From positions 682,001 through 746,000 of the forward strand of contig NC_016946.1 of assembly GCF_000277125.1 (NCBI RefSeq): 64,000 nucleotides of DNA, read 5' to 3'. This DNA is from Mycobacterium intracellulare ATCC 13950. Its GTDB lineage: Bacteria > Actinomycetota > Actinomycetes > Mycobacteriales > Mycobacteriaceae. A model generated the notes under the pieces. It saw only the letters and a list, made by a program, of their open reading frames with translations. It was not told the origin of the DNA and searched no databases. Made by a program: the position numbers and the translations under genes. Each line of letters begins with the position of its first letter. Positions within the stretch are counted from its first letter, which is position 1. This document shows positions 35,137 to 44,925 of the stretch, one piece after another.

Positions 35137-35892
35137 ATGACCGAGCCGTTAAGCATTACGGTGGTTGGCGACTTCGACAGTTCCTATGGTCCTCATATCG
35201 CGACCAACAGGGCGATAAGCCACTCAGCGACATTGCTGGGTCTGCACGCCTCGATTACATGGCTGGCAACCGAATCGCTGGAAGCCGACCTCCGGCCGAT
35301 CGTTGCCGCCGATGCGCTGTGGTGTGCTCCCGGTAGTCCATACCGCAGTTTGCGCGGAGCCCTTGCTGCTTTACGTTTTGGGCGCGAAAACCATGTGCCA
35401 ACGTTGGGTACCTGTGGCGGATACCAGCACATCGTTCTTGAATTTGCCCGCAATGTCCTCGGCTTCAAAGATGCGGAGCACGCCGAATACGATCCGTACG
35501 GATCGGTGTTGTTCATCTCTTCATTGACGTGTTCCCTGGCGGGCCGAACCATGCCGGTCAACCTCCAGCCTGGATCACTGGCTGCGCAGTGCTATGGGAA
35601 GCGACGGATTTATGAAAATTACTATTGCAACTTCGGATTGAATGAAACCTATCGACCAGCGCTGGAAGCAGCCGGATTGCGCGTCACCGGAGTCGACGAC
35701 CACGAGGAAGCTCGCGTCCTGGAGTTAGCGGACCACCCGTACTACATCGCCACGTTGTTCGTTCCGCAGAGTCGCTCCACCGTCGAGGAACCTCATCCGC
35801 TCGTGACACAACTGTTGTCCGCGGCCGCCCGTAAACGCGCCGCGCAGCATGGTCAGCGACGAGCTGGGCTACGACGAGCGATCCCCCAGTAA
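35137..35892 (+). CDS. CTP-synthase C-terminal-region-like protein (class I GATase fold)
   Basis: A 251-residue protein resembling the glutaminase domain of CTP synthase without the synthetase domain. The nucleophile elbow is GTCGGYQH (Cys93), but the His-Pro-Glu of the catalytic triad is replaced by FVPQ, so normal glutaminase activity is unlikely. A second conserved Cys lies in ISSLTCSLAG. This matches the family annotated as CTP synthase C-terminal region-related (seleno)protein, recalled rather than searched. By eye its codons are less GC-rich than its neighbours, which may mean recent acquisition. Confidence 0.82.
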   Translation: MTEPLSITVVGDFDSSYGPHIATNRAISHSATLLGLHASITWLATESLEADLRPIVAADALWCAPGSPYRSLRGALAALRFGRENHVPTLGTCGGYQHIVLEFARNVLGFKDAEHAEYDPYGSVLFISSLTCSLAGRTMPVNLQPGSLAAQCYGKRRIYENYYCNFGLNETYRPALEAAGLRVTGVDDHEEARVLELADHPYYIATLFVPQSRSTVEEPHPLVTQLLSAAARKRAAQHGQRRAGLRRAIPQ

Positions 35893-35956
35893 CGCCGAGC
35901 GTGGGGCTTGTGAACGAACCCGCGGCGGCTTTCGTACCTAGAGCCCACTTTCGGCG
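35893..35956. terminator. imperfect inverted repeat between convergent genes
   Basis: CGCCGAGCGTGGGGCT (from 35893) pairs imperfectly with AGAGCCCACTTTCGGCG (to 35956). It fills the gap between two converging stop codons, so a bidirectional terminator is likely. Confidence 0.6.
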
Positions 35957-35964
35957 CCAAAACG

Positions 35965-37581
35965 CTATTTAAGGTCGACGGACTTTCCGGTCGCGGCCGC
36001 GTGACCCGCACGGTAGCCGAAAACCATTGCCGGACCCAGTGTTCCGCCCGCGCCCCCGTAGGCTCGCCCGGTCACTCCGCCCATCGCGTTGCCGGCGGCG
36101 AAAAGCCCCGGTATCGGCTCGCCACCGACGTGCAGGACGCGGGCGTCGTGATCGGTGCGCGGGCCACCCTTGGTGCCCATCGCACCGATGCTCACCGGCA
36201 CCGCGTAGTACGGGGCGGTGTCGATCGGTCCCAGCGTCTTGCCGGCCTGCGTCGTCGCGCTGTCGTCACCCCAGTAGCCGTCGTAGGCGCTGGAACCACG
36301 CCCGAAGTCGGGGTCTTCCCCGTCGGCCACGTGACGGTTCCAGCTCTCGACGGTGCGAGCCAAACCGCCGGGGTCGATGCCGGTCTTGGCGGCCAACTCG
36401 GCCAGGTCCGCCGACTCGCAGAACCAATCCGGGACGGGCTGTCCCGGCTCCACACCAAGAAATCCGTAGCGCTGCAGATGAACCGAGTCGAACACCATCC
36501 ATCCGCGATCGTTGACGTACCCGCCGCGAGGATCCAGATAATGGAACGCGCCGGCCATCGAGTTGTAGTCGCACGCTTCGTTGACGAAGCGCTGCCCCGC
36601 GGAATTGACGATGATGCTGCGCGGTCGCGTTCTTTCCAGACGCACGCTGCGGCTGCGTGGCTTGCCTTCGATGGTGTCGCCCGGGATCTGGACGATCGGC
36701 ACCCACCACGCCTCGCCCATGTTGGCCAGGTCGGCCCCGTGGGCCATGGCCATGCGCAGCCCGTCGCCGGTGTCGTTGGGTGGAGAGACCGCGCCGTGCA
36801 TGGGGCCGCGCAGAAAGGCTTGTGTCAGAGCCGGATCCCACTCGAAGCCGCCGGTGCCCAGGATGACCCCGCGTCGCGCGCGAACTCTGATCGTCCGTTC
36901 CGGCAGGGCGACGCGCACCCCGGTCACCTCTGAACCGTCGGCAATGAGTTCCTCGGCCCGCGCATTGGTATGGGGGGTCACCCCGGCATCCAGCAGGCCC
37001 TTCAGCAGACCCGCGATCAGCGCCGTGCCGGCGACACACAGGTGGCCGGTCCGTTCGTCGATCGCCGCGTGCAGGCGTGCCCTGGTCTCGGCATCGAAAC
37101 CCACGTTGGACCAGTCGGCCGGGAAAGACGTGATCCGCGTTGCCCATTCGCCCAGCTGCGCGAGATCGAACGGGGCCGCGCTCAGCGATCGGCCGCCCGT
37201 CGGTCGTCCGCCCGGCAACTCCGGCCGATAGTCGGGGAAGCCGGTCGCGATCTCGAACTGCAGGCCGCTGTGCGCCTCGATGAAGTCGAGCATCGCCGGA
37301 CCCGTGCGCACGAACGTCTCGACCAGCTCGTCGTCCATCGAGCCGAGCGACTGGGCGCGCAGGTATTGCAACGCGTCGGCGGGCGTCAATTCGCCGTCGG
37401 GAGAACGGTTATGGGCGGGGATCCACACGATGCCGCCCGACACGGCGGTGGTCCCGCCGACCGTCGCGGCCTTTTCGTAAACCTCCACCGACGCGCCCGC
37501 CACGACCGCGGTCAGTGCGGCGGTGAGCCCCGCGCCGCCACTGCCGAGCACGACGACGTCGACCTCGTGGTCCCATGACAT
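35965..37581 (-). CDS. FAD-dependent oxidoreductase, 3-ketosteroid-dehydrogenase/fumarate-reductase type
   Basis: A 538-residue flavoprotein. The dinucleotide fold is VVVLGSGGAGLTAAL with the downstream YEKAATVGGTTAVSGG, and the C-terminal FAD contact is GGAGGTLGPAMVFGYRAG. The overall plan is that of KstD and flavocytochrome-like dehydrogenases that remove or add hydrogens next to a carbonyl. It follows the IclR gene by 26 bases in one operon and is divergent from the mhp-like operon. It could desaturate a ring before aromatic hydroxylation; that role is inferred. Confidence 0.88.
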   Translation of the reverse strand: MSWDHEVDVVVLGSGGAGLTAALTAVVAGASVEVYEKAATVGGTTAVSGGIVWIPAHNRSPDGELTPADALQYLRAQSLGSMDDELVETFVRTGPAMLDFIEAHSGLQFEIATGFPDYRPELPGGRPTGGRSLSAAPFDLAQLGEWATRITSFPADWSNVGFDAETRARLHAAIDERTGHLCVAGTALIAGLLKGLLDAGVTPHTNARAEELIADGSEVTGVRVALPERTIRVRARRGVILGTGGFEWDPALTQAFLRGPMHGAVSPPNDTGDGLRMAMAHGADLANMGEAWWVPIVQIPGDTIEGKPRSRSVRLERTRPRSIIVNSAGQRFVNEACDYNSMAGAFHYLDPRGGYVNDRGWMVFDSVHLQRYGFLGVEPGQPVPDWFCESADLAELAAKTGIDPGGLARTVESWNRHVADGEDPDFGRGSSAYDGYWGDDSATTQAGKTLGPIDTAPYYAVPVSIGAMGTKGGPRTDHDARVLHVGGEPIPGLFAAGNAMGGVTGRAYGGAGGTLGPAMVFGYRAGHAAATGKSVDLK

Positions 37582-37607
37582 GGACTGCTATCCCTTCAGC
37601 TCAACGG

Positions 37608-38285
37608 CTAGCTCAGTAGCTCCGACAACTCCTTGGCGGCTTTGACGACCGCGTCTTTCCCGCGCATCACCACGTCTTCTCGGTGCGAGATGAGGTTGAT
37701 GCACGTCGGTGGGGACGGCGCCGGGCGGCGCACCCCCACGGCCAGCCCGTAGGTATTCGGTTCGATCTCGCCGTAGGTCGTCACCCATCCGCGCTCGCGC
37801 GCCCGCGCCACCAGCTCCCGCTCGCCCGGGCGCGGTGGCATGCTCGCGAGCAAGGCGATCCCGGCGGCGCCGCGGTCGAGCGGGTACCGACTGCCCTCGT
37901 GAAAGGAGAGCTGGTAGGCGACGTGGCTGGGCACGATGACCGCGATCGCCACCTGCTGGTCGCCCTCGGCGATGAGCAACGACACCGTCGTGCCGAGGTC
38001 GTCGGCCAGCGCGCGCAACGTCGGCAGACTCAGCTGGCGCACGTTGCGGTCGAACGACGCGCCCAGCACGGCGAGACCGGCCGCGGGGCGGTAACGCCCG
38101 TCCTCACCTTTGGCCACCAGCCGAAACTCCGCCAGCGTCGTCAGCAACCGGTAGGCGATCGTGCGGTGCACCCCGACCTGATCGGCGAGCTGCTGCACGG
38201 TGAGCCCGGCGGGGGAATCGGCCACCATCTGCAGGGCGGTGAGGCCCCTGGCCAGGGTTTGCGACCCGGTACCGGAACCAGTCAC
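37608..38285 (-). CDS. IclR-family regulator
   Basis: A 225-residue regulator with the N-terminal winged helix LTVQQLADQVGVHRTIAYRLL and an effector domain of the IclR type. Many aromatic-acid pathways (for example MhpR of E. coli) are run by IclR proteins. It is divergent from the mhp-like operon, and overlapping palindromes lie in the shared promoter. It probably regulates both that operon and its own FAD dehydrogenase partner. Confidence 0.9.
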   Translation of the reverse strand: MTGSGTGSQTLARGLTALQMVADSPAGLTVQQLADQVGVHRTIAYRLLTTLAEFRLVAKGEDGRYRPAAGLAVLGASFDRNVRQLSLPTLRALADDLGTTVSLLIAEGDQQVAIAVIVPSHVAYQLSFHEGSRYPLDRGAAGIALLASMPPRPGERELVARARERGWVTTYGEIEPNTYGLAVGVRRPAPSPPTCINLISHREDVVMRGKDAVVKAAKELSELLS

Positions 38286-38328
38286 AGCCTTGACAGACCT
38301 TCCAGCGAGAGCGAAGCTCTATATATAA

Positions 38329-38356
38329 CGCACATTAGTGTGCGATATTAGCACAC
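38329..38356. promoter_or_regulatory. overlapping palindromes, probable IclR binding region
   Basis: CGCACA-TTAG-TGTGCG (38329-38344) and GTGTGC-GATATTA-GCACAC (38338-38356) share their central half-site. They lie between the IclR start (38285) and the hydrolase start (38412), in an AT-rich stretch with a TATATA run. Three alternating half-sites fit two IclR dimers. Confidence 0.72.
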
Positions 38357-38411
38357 GAAGTACGTCGAAAACGAGAACGAGATTTCCCCGATCTGGAGGT
38401 CGGACAGGACC

Positions 38412-39275
38412 GTGGCGGAGTTCGAGAGCATCTGGAGCGATCTCCAGGGCGTCGCGTTTGAGCAGGGCTACCTCGACGCCGGAGGAATACGGACCCGCTA
38501 CCTGCGGGCCGGGGACCCCGGCAAGCCGGTGCTGGTTCTGCTGCACGGATCCGGCGGTCACGCCGAGGCCTACGTGCGCAACCTGGCCGCCCATGCGGAT
38601 CATTTCTGGACCTGGTCGATCGACATGCTGGGTCACGGTTACACCGACAAGCCGGGCCACCCACTGGAGGTCCACCACTACGTCGAGCACCTGATGGCCG
38701 TGCTGCGCACCATCGGTGTCGATCGGGCGTGCATCAGCGGCGAATCCCTGGGCGGCTGGGTGGCCGCGCGCGCCGCCGTCGACCACCCCGACGTGGTCGA
38801 CCGCCTGGTGCTCAACACCGCCGGCGGCTCGCAGGCCGACCCCGCCGTGATGCAGCGGATCATCACCCTGTCCATGGCGGCGGCCGAGGACCCCACCTGG
38901 GAAACGGTGCAGGCGCGGATCAAATGGTTGATGGCCGACAAGTCCCAGGACTACGACGACCTGGTCGCCAGCCGCCAACGCGTCTATCGCCAACCGGGAT
39001 TCGTCTCCGCCATGCGCGACATCATGGCGTTGCAGGATCCCGAGATTCGGGCACGCAACATCCTCGGTCCGGCCGAGTACGGCTCGATCATCGCCCCGAC
39101 GCTGGTGCTGTGGACCAGCGACGACCCTACCGCCGACGTCAGCGAAGGCCGGCGCATCGCGTCGATGATCCCCGGCGCGCGCTTCGAGGTGATGCCCGGA
39201 TGCGGTCACTGGCCGCAGTACGAGGACGCCAAGACCTTCAACCGCCTGCATCTCGATTTCCTGCTGGGTCGCTGA
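38412..39275 (+). CDS. MhpC-like alpha/beta hydrolase (meta-cleavage product hydrolase)
   Basis: A 287-residue C-C bond hydrolase candidate. It has the oxyanion-hole [12 protein letters not shown], the nucleophile elbow GESLGGW, a late Asp in [13 protein letters not shown] and the His in GCGHWPQYE, the triad order of MhpC/BphD/HsaD enzymes. It should hydrolyse the ring-opened product made by the downstream extradiol dioxygenase. It is the first gene of the eight-gene operon; GTG 38412 follows GGAGGTCGGACAGGA. Its stop overlaps the next ATG (TGATG). Confidence 0.88.
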   Translation: MAEFESIWSDLQGVAFEQGYLDAGGIRTRYLRAGDPGKPVLVLLHGSGGHAEAYVRNLAAHADHFWTWSIDMLGHGYTDKPGHPLEVHHYVEHLMAVLRTIGVDRACISGESLGGWVAARAAVDHPDVVDRLVLNTAGGSQADPAVMQRIITLSMAAAEDPTWETVQARIKWLMADKSQDYDDLVASRQRVYRQPGFVSAMRDIMALQDPEIRARNILGPAEYGSIIAPTLVLWTSDDPTADVSEGRRIASMIPGARFEVMPGCGHWPQYEDAKTFNRLHLDFLLGR

Positions 39276-40999
39276 TGGCGACTCCGGGGCAAGAGACACC
39301 TGACACCGAGACCGACGTCCTCGTCGTCGGGGCGGGCCCGGTCGGGCTGACTCTGGCCAACATCCTTGGCCTGCAAGGGATCCGCGCGGTGGTGGTCGAA
39401 GAGCGGGACACCCTCATCGACTACCCGCGCGGGGTCGGTCTCGACGACGAGGCGCTGCGCACCTTCCAGTCGATCGGCCTTGCCGACCGGGTGCTGCCGC
39501 ACACGGTGCCCAACCAGATCCTGCGCTTCATGGACGCCAAGCGCCGCGTGCTTGCCGAAATGGCCCCGCCCGACGCGCGTTTCGGTTGGCCGAAGCGAAA
39601 TGGGTTCGTGCAACCGCTCGTCGATGCCGAGCTGCTGGCCGGCCTGGACCGATTCGACCACGTCCAGGTCCGGTGGGGCAGCCCGATGGCGGGCTGCCGG
39701 GAAGACGCCGACGGGGTCACCGTCGAGCTCGGCGGCGGCGTCGAGAACAACGGCGACACAACGAGACTGCGGGCACGGTACGTCGTCGGGTGCGACGGCG
39801 GTCGCAGCATGACCCGCCGCGTGATGGGGGTGTCGTTCGACGGGACGACGTCCTCGACGCGGTGGCTGGTGGTCGACATCGCCAACGACCCGCTCGGGCA
39901 CCCCAACAGCGAGGTCGGCGCCGACCCCGAGCGCCCGTACGCCTCGATCTCGATCGCCCACGGTATTCGCCGCTTCGAGTTCATGATTCACGCCGACGAG
40001 ACCGACGAACAGGCGGAAGACCCGGCCTTCCTGCAACAGATGCTGGCCCGGATGGTGCCCCACCCCGACCGGGTCGACGTGATCCGGCGCCGCGTCTACA
40101 CGCACCACTCGCGGATCGCCGGCGCTTTCCGCCGGGGCCGGCTGCTGCTGGCCGGCGACGCCGCGCACTTGATGCCGGTGTGGCAGGGGCAGGGCTACAA
40201 CAGCGGGATTCGCGACGCCGCCAACCTGGGCTGGAAGCTCGCGGCGGTGGTGAGCGGCCGCGCTGACGACAAGCTGCTGGACACCTACGACGTGGAGCGC
40301 CGCAAGCATGCGCGCGCGATGATCGACCTGTCCACCATGGTGGGCCGCGTGATCTCGCCGACCAACCGACGGGTGGCCGGCGCGCGCGACCTGCTCGTGC
40401 GGTCGGCGTCAATCGTGCCGTCGCTCAAGCGATATGTGCTGGAAATGCGGTTCAAGCCCATGCCGCGCTACGAGCACGGCGCCGTCGTGCACGCCGAGTC
40501 CGGCCGCAGTGATTCGCCGGTCGGGACGCTGTTCATCCAGCCGCGAGTCGACACCCGAGACCGGCAGGACGTGCTGCTCGACGACGTGCTGGGCACCTGG
40601 TTCGCGGTGCTGTGCTGGAACAACAACCCCCGCACACTCCTCGGCGAAGCCGCCTTCGCAAGCTGGAAAGCGCTGGGCGCGCGCTTCTTTGCGCTGCGGC
40701 CGGTGACGCAGTTGCACTGGACCGGGCACGATGACCCCGACGTCGTGATCGTCGGCGATCGGCGTGGTGACCTCAAAGCGTGGTTCGACACCCATTCCGA
40801 TTCGGTGTTGTTCCTGCGCCCCGACCGATGCATCGCGGGCGCCTGCATCGCTCAGCGCACTCCCGACCTGAGCGCCGCGCTCCTTGACGCGCTGACCCTG
40901 ACGCCGCAAGGGGGTGATTTGCAAAGTGGCACTGGCTCTGTGCTGTATGTCGCACAGCCCGCTCCTGAGTCTTCCGGGGCCGTCGCGGGACCTGCTTGA
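39275..40999 (+). CDS. MhpA-like FAD aromatic hydroxylase
   Basis: A 574-residue group A flavoprotein monooxygenase. It has the dinucleotide motif [15 protein letters not shown], the GD-type motif [20 protein letters not shown] and the intermediate [10 protein letters not shown]. It resembles 3-(3-hydroxyphenyl)propionate/hydroxycinnamate hydroxylase, which makes the catechol ring for meta cleavage. A thioredoxin-like C-terminal domain follows, as in this family. The last 24 codons overlap the dioxygenase gene. The N-terminus starts at ATG 39275, directly on the previous stop. Confidence 0.9.
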   Translation: MATPGQETPDTETDVLVVGAGPVGLTLANILGLQGIRAVVVEERDTLIDYPRGVGLDDEALRTFQSIGLADRVLPHTVPNQILRFMDAKRRVLAEMAPPDARFGWPKRNGFVQPLVDAELLAGLDRFDHVQVRWGSPMAGCREDADGVTVELGGGVENNGDTTRLRARYVVGCDGGRSMTRRVMGVSFDGTTSSTRWLVVDIANDPLGHPNSEVGADPERPYASISIAHGIRRFEFMIHADETDEQAEDPAFLQQMLARMVPHPDRVDVIRRRVYTHHSRIAGAFRRGRLLLAGDAAHLMPVWQGQGYNSGIRDAANLGWKLAAVVSGRADDKLLDTYDVERRKHARAMIDLSTMVGRVISPTNRRVAGARDLLVRSASIVPSLKRYVLEMRFKPMPRYEHGAVVHAESGRSDSPVGTLFIQPRVDTRDRQDVLLDDVLGTWFAVLCWNNNPRTLLGEAAFASWKALGARFFALRPVTQLHWTGHDDPDVVIVGDRRGDLKAWFDTHSDSVLFLRPDRCIAGACIAQRTPDLSAALLDALTLTPQGGDLQSGTGSVLYVAQPAPESSGAVAGPA

Positions 41000-41864
41000 C
41001 GACATCGAGGGCGCGATCGCCGAGGCGCGAGGATTTGTCGAGGATTTCGATCCCGAACTCGTCGTCACCTTTTCGCCGGATCACTACAACGGGTTCTTCT
41101 ACAAGGTGATGCCGCCGTTCTGTATTGGCATGAGCGCCACCGGAGTCGGGGACTACGGCACCCACGCCGGCCCACTGGACGTGCCGGAGGACCTCGCCGG
41201 CGACTGCGCACGGGCCATCCTCGACGCGGGTGTCGACATCGCGGTGTCGGCCAGCATGGACGTGGATCACGGCACGGTCCAGCCGCTCGAAAAGCTGTTC
41301 GGCGACGCCATCTCGCGTCCCGTGATCCCGATCTTCGTCAACGCGATCGGGGTGCCGCTGGGCCCGATGCACCGTTGCCGAGCGCTCGGCGCCGCCGTCG
41401 GTGGCTATCTCGCCACCCTGGACAAGCGCGTCCTGGTGCTGGGCTCGGGTGGGCTCTCCCACAGTCCGCCCGTGCCGACGCTGGCCACCGCGGGCCCACC
41501 CGTGCTGGAGCGCATCGTGCACGGGCGACCGATGACCTCCGAGCAGCGCCAGGCCCGGCAGGCGGCCGTCGTCGATGCGGCCAAGAGCTTCGCCGCCGGC
41601 GACAGTGACCTGCAACCCCTCAACCCGGCGTGGGACCACCGATTCCTGGAGATCATCGACGGCGGATGGCTCAGCGAACTGGATCAGTGGTCGAACGCGT
41701 TCGTGGCCCATGAGGGCGGCAGCTCCGCGCAGGAAATCCGCACCTGGGTAGCGGCTTTCGCGGCGCTGGAGGCCGCGGGACCCTACGTAACCACGGGACG
41801 CTTTTACAAGCCCGCCCCCGAGCTGATCGCCGGTTTCGCCATCAGAACGGCACTTCCGAAATGA
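40926..41864 (+). CDS. MhpB-like extradiol ring-cleavage dioxygenase (LigB type)
   Basis: About 312 residues, as in MhpB (314). The start [14 protein letters not shown] carries the conserved His, FSPDHYNGF a second, and [12 protein letters not shown] and [13 protein letters not shown] the remaining family motifs for the iron site. It should open a catechol ring next to the hydroxyls. GTG 40926 has a GGGGGTGA ribosome site at suitable spacing; GTG 40914 is the alternative. It overlaps the hydroxylase gene by 74 bases and the next gene by 4. Confidence 0.92.
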   Translation: MALALCCMSHSPLLSLPGPSRDLLDDIEGAIAEARGFVEDFDPELVVTFSPDHYNGFFYKVMPPFCIGMSATGVGDYGTHAGPLDVPEDLAGDCARAILDAGVDIAVSASMDVDHGTVQPLEKLFGDAISRPVIPIFVNAIGVPLGPMHRCRALGAAVGGYLATLDKRVLVLGSGGLSHSPPVPTLATAGPPVLERIVHGRPMTSEQRQARQAAVVDAAKSFAAGDSDLQPLNPAWDHRFLEIIDGGWLSELDQWSNAFVAHEGGSSAQEIRTWVAAFAALEAAGPYVTTGRFYKPAPELIAGFAIRTALPK

Positions 41865-43600
41865 CGGACGCAGTGGACGATTTCGATCACGTTGTCGACG
41901 TACTCATCGTCGGGTCGGGCGGGGGAGGCATGACGGCCGCCCTGACCGCCGAGGCCTCCGGACTCGACACCCTGGTGGTCGAAAAGTCCTCGCACTTCGG
42001 GGGTTCGACCGCGTTGTCCGGCGGCGGCATCTGGGTTCCGGGCGCGCCCGCCCAGCGCCGGGAGGGCTACGCGCCCGAGCCCGAGGGCGTGGTGGGGTAT
42101 CTCAAGCTGATCACCGACGGCCTGGTCAGCGAGGCGCGCATTCGCCAATACGTCGAGACGGCACCGCAGATGCTCCAATTCCTGGAGCGGCTGTCCGGCT
42201 GGTTCGAATTCGTCTGGAAGCCCGGGTATGCCGACTACTACCCCGAGCTCCCCGGCGGCTCCGAACTCGGCAGCACCATCAACGTGCCGCCCATCGACCT
42301 GCGCAAGCTGGGCGACGACGAGCAGCGGCTGCTCCAGCCGCTGGCGCTGGCGCCCAGAGGAATCTGGTTGGGCCCCAAGGAGTTGCGCACCTTTTACAGG
42401 ATCCGCCAATCCTGGGCCGGCAAAGCCGTGTTGCTCAAGCTGATCGCGAGGATGGTGAGGGCCAGGGTGTTCGGCGAGCGGATGGCCGCGATCGGGCAGT
42501 CACTGGCGGCCCGGCTCCGGCTGGCGCTGAGGGAACGCGGCATCCCGCTGTGGCTGGACTCCCCGATGGTCGAGCTGCTCACCGACGCCGACGGAGCGGT
42601 GACCGGCGCGGTGGTGGAAACCGGCGGCAAGTCAAAGCGGATCGGCGCGCGGCTGGGTGTGATCCTGGCGTCGGGTGGGTTCGACCACGACCTCGGCTGG
42701 CGCAAGGAGCTGCTGCCCGAGGTGGACCAGGACTGGAGCTTCGGCAACCCGGCGGCGATGGGCGACGGTATCCGCGCGGCGCAAAAGGTCGGCGCCGCCA
42801 CGGACCTGCTCGACGAAGCCTGGTGGTTCCCTGCGATCCAATGGCCGGACGGCCGCATGCAATTCATGCTCAACGAACGGATGATGCCCGCGCAGTTCAT
42901 CGTCAACGGCGCCGGCAAACGGTTCATCAACGAAGCGGCCCCGTACATGGATTTCGGCCACGCCATGATCGAGGGGCAGAGATCCGGCGTCACCCACATC
43001 CCGTGCTGGCTCATCACCGACCACCGGTCGTTCAACCGCTACGTCGTCGGCGGACACCTGCCGATACCGAAGATCCCATTCGCCCCCGTACCGACCGGGC
43101 GCAAGATTCCTCCGGCCTGGCTGGAATCGGGTGTGGTGAAGCAGGCCATGACGTGGGAAGAAATGGCGGCCAAGATCGGCGTGCCCGCGGTCCAGCTCGC
43201 CGAAACCGCCGGGCGCTTCAACGAACTCGCACGCAACGGCCACGACGACGACTTCAACCGCGGCGACAGCGTGTACGACAACTACTACGGCGATCACACG
43301 TTGCCCAACCCGAACTTGCATCCGCTGGGCGATCCGCCGTACTACGCGTTCCGGATCGTACTCGGGGACCTAGGGACTTCCGGCGGCCTGCGCACCGACG
43401 AGCACGCCCGCGTCCTGCGGGCCGATGACAGCGTGGTGCCCGGGCTCTACGCGGTGGGCAACACCTCTGCGCCGGTGATGGGCCGCAGCTATGCCGGCGC
43501 TGGCGCGACCATCGGCCCAGCGATGACCTTCGGCTATGTCGCGGCGAAACACGTTGCGGCACAAGCAGCCAATCGAGCCGTTAATACTCATAGGAGGTAG
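41861..43600 (+). CDS. FAD-dependent KstD-like dehydrogenase
   Basis: A 579-residue flavoprotein related to 3-ketosteroid-delta1-dehydrogenase. The FAD fold motifs are [15 protein letters not shown] and [16 protein letters not shown], and the C-terminal contact is [30 protein letters not shown] and [11 protein letters not shown] resemble the substrate-binding region of KstD enzymes. Two such flavoproteins (this one and that at 35965) flank a ring-cleavage set. They may dehydrogenate an alicyclic ring to a phenol. Confidence 0.88.
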   Translation: MTDAVDDFDHVVDVLIVGSGGGGMTAALTAEASGLDTLVVEKSSHFGGSTALSGGGIWVPGAPAQRREGYAPEPEGVVGYLKLITDGLVSEARIRQYVETAPQMLQFLERLSGWFEFVWKPGYADYYPELPGGSELGSTINVPPIDLRKLGDDEQRLLQPLALAPRGIWLGPKELRTFYRIRQSWAGKAVLLKLIARMVRARVFGERMAAIGQSLAARLRLALRERGIPLWLDSPMVELLTDADGAVTGAVVETGGKSKRIGARLGVILASGGFDHDLGWRKELLPEVDQDWSFGNPAAMGDGIRAAQKVGAATDLLDEAWWFPAIQWPDGRMQFMLNERMMPAQFIVNGAGKRFINEAAPYMDFGHAMIEGQRSGVTHIPCWLITDHRSFNRYVVGGHLPIPKIPFAPVPTGRKIPPAWLESGVVKQAMTWEEMAAKIGVPAVQLAETAGRFNELARNGHDDDFNRGDSVYDNYYGDHTLPNPNLHPLGDPPYYAFRIVLGDLGTSGGLRTDEHARVLRADDSVVPGLYAVGNTSAPVMGRSYAGAGATIGPAMTFGYVAAKHVAAQAANRAVNTHRR

Positions 43601-43602
43601 CA

Positions 43603-44907
43603 ATGAAAATCTCGCTGTTCTACGAATTCGCCCTGCCGCGGCCGTGGGCGCCCGACGACGAGCACATCATGATGCAGGACTGCCTCGACGAGGTCGAGGC
43701 CGCCGACAAGGCGGGCTTCTCCACCGTGTGGCTCACCGAACACCACTTCCTCGAGGAGTACTGCCACTCGACGGCACCGGAGATCTTCTTGGCCGCGGCC
43801 AGCCAGCGCACCAAGAACATTCGCCTCGGCTTCGGCATCATGCACCTGCCGCCCGTGGTCAACCACCCCGCCCGGGTCGCCGAACGCATCGCCACCCTCG
43901 ACCTGCTCTCCAACGGCCGCGTCGAGTTCGGCACCGGGGAATCGTCGTCGGTCGGCGAACTCGGCGGATTCAACATCGACCCCGCCGACAAGCGCGCTCA
44001 GTGGGAGGAGGCCCTCGAGGTCTCGATCCGGTGCATGATCGAGGAGCCGTTCACCGGCTTCCACGGCGAGCACGTCCAGATGCCGGCGCGCAACGTCGTG
44101 CCCAAGCCGCTGCAAAAGCCGCATCCGCCGGTCTGGGTCGCCTGCACACGCCCCGCCAGCGTGCAGATGGCGGCCCAAAAGGCCATCGGCGCCTTGAGTT
44201 TCGCCTACACCGGGCCCGGCCCGCTGACCGAGCGGGTCAACGGCTACTACAAGGAGTTCGAAGAGAACGGCGTCCCGGTCACCCCGCGGATCAACCCGAA
44301 CATCCTCGCCATCGGCGGTGACCTGTCGATGATGGTGGCCAAGACCGACGAGCAGGCGCTGCAGCGGCTCGGGCAGGGCGGCGGGTTCTTCTCGTTCGGC
44401 ATCATGCACTACTACATGACCGGGGTGCACACACCCGGGCGGACCGGAGTGTGGCAGCGGTATCTCGAAGAGGTCGACAAGGATCCGACGCTGGCGTACG
44501 GGCCGGGCCGCGGCGCGATCGGGTCCCCCGCCACGGTGCGCGAATTCCTGCGCGGCTACGAAGAAAGCGGCGTCGACGAAATCATCCTGCTGCTGAACCC
44601 GCGCAGCCACGAGGGCACCATGGAATCCATCGAGTTGATGGGCAAGGAGGTGCTCCCGGAATTCATCGAGCGCGACGCGAAGGCCGTGGCGGAAAAGGCG
44701 AAGCGGCTCGAGCCCGTCATCGAAAAGGTGGAGGCGCGTCGGCCGAAATCGACCGCACCGCAGTTTGATGAGGATTACTCGTTTGGTGGACTGCCCACCG
44801 GCCGCGGCGGTAAGTTCACCGCCAGCGAGATCCCCGAAGCCATGGCGGAGATCAACGAAGGCCGGGTGCAGGCGGCGCAGCGGGCGAAGGACCAGCAGAA
44901 GAAGTAG
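43603..44907 (+). CDS. LLM-class flavin-dependent oxidoreductase (luciferase-like)
   Basis: A 434-residue bacterial-luciferase-fold protein, starting right behind a perfect AGGAGG site. It has FSTVWLTEHHFLEEYCHSTA, LGFGIMHLPPVVNHPARVAE and the catalytic-region GESSSVGELGG of FMN-dependent monooxygenases. The Lys/Glu/Ala-rich C-terminal tail (after about residue 355) is long for the family. It belongs to the ring-degrading operon and is probably a flavin-dependent monooxygenase on a pathway intermediate. Confidence 0.88.
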   Translation: MKISLFYEFALPRPWAPDDEHIMMQDCLDEVEAADKAGFSTVWLTEHHFLEEYCHSTAPEIFLAAASQRTKNIRLGFGIMHLPPVVNHPARVAERIATLDLLSNGRVEFGTGESSSVGELGGFNIDPADKRAQWEEALEVSIRCMIEEPFTGFHGEHVQMPARNVVPKPLQKPHPPVWVACTRPASVQMAAQKAIGALSFAYTGPGPLTERVNGYYKEFEENGVPVTPRINPNILAIGGDLSMMVAKTDEQALQRLGQGGGFFSFGIMHYYMTGVHTPGRTGVWQRYLEEVDKDPTLAYGPGRGAIGSPATVREFLRGYEESGVDEIILLLNPRSHEGTMESIELMGKEVLPEFIERDAKAVAEKAKRLEPVIEKVEARRPKSTAPQFDEDYSFGGLPTGRGGKFTASEIPEAMAEINEGRVQAAQRAKDQQKK

Positions 44908-44925
44908 AGCCTGAGCAATACCAGG

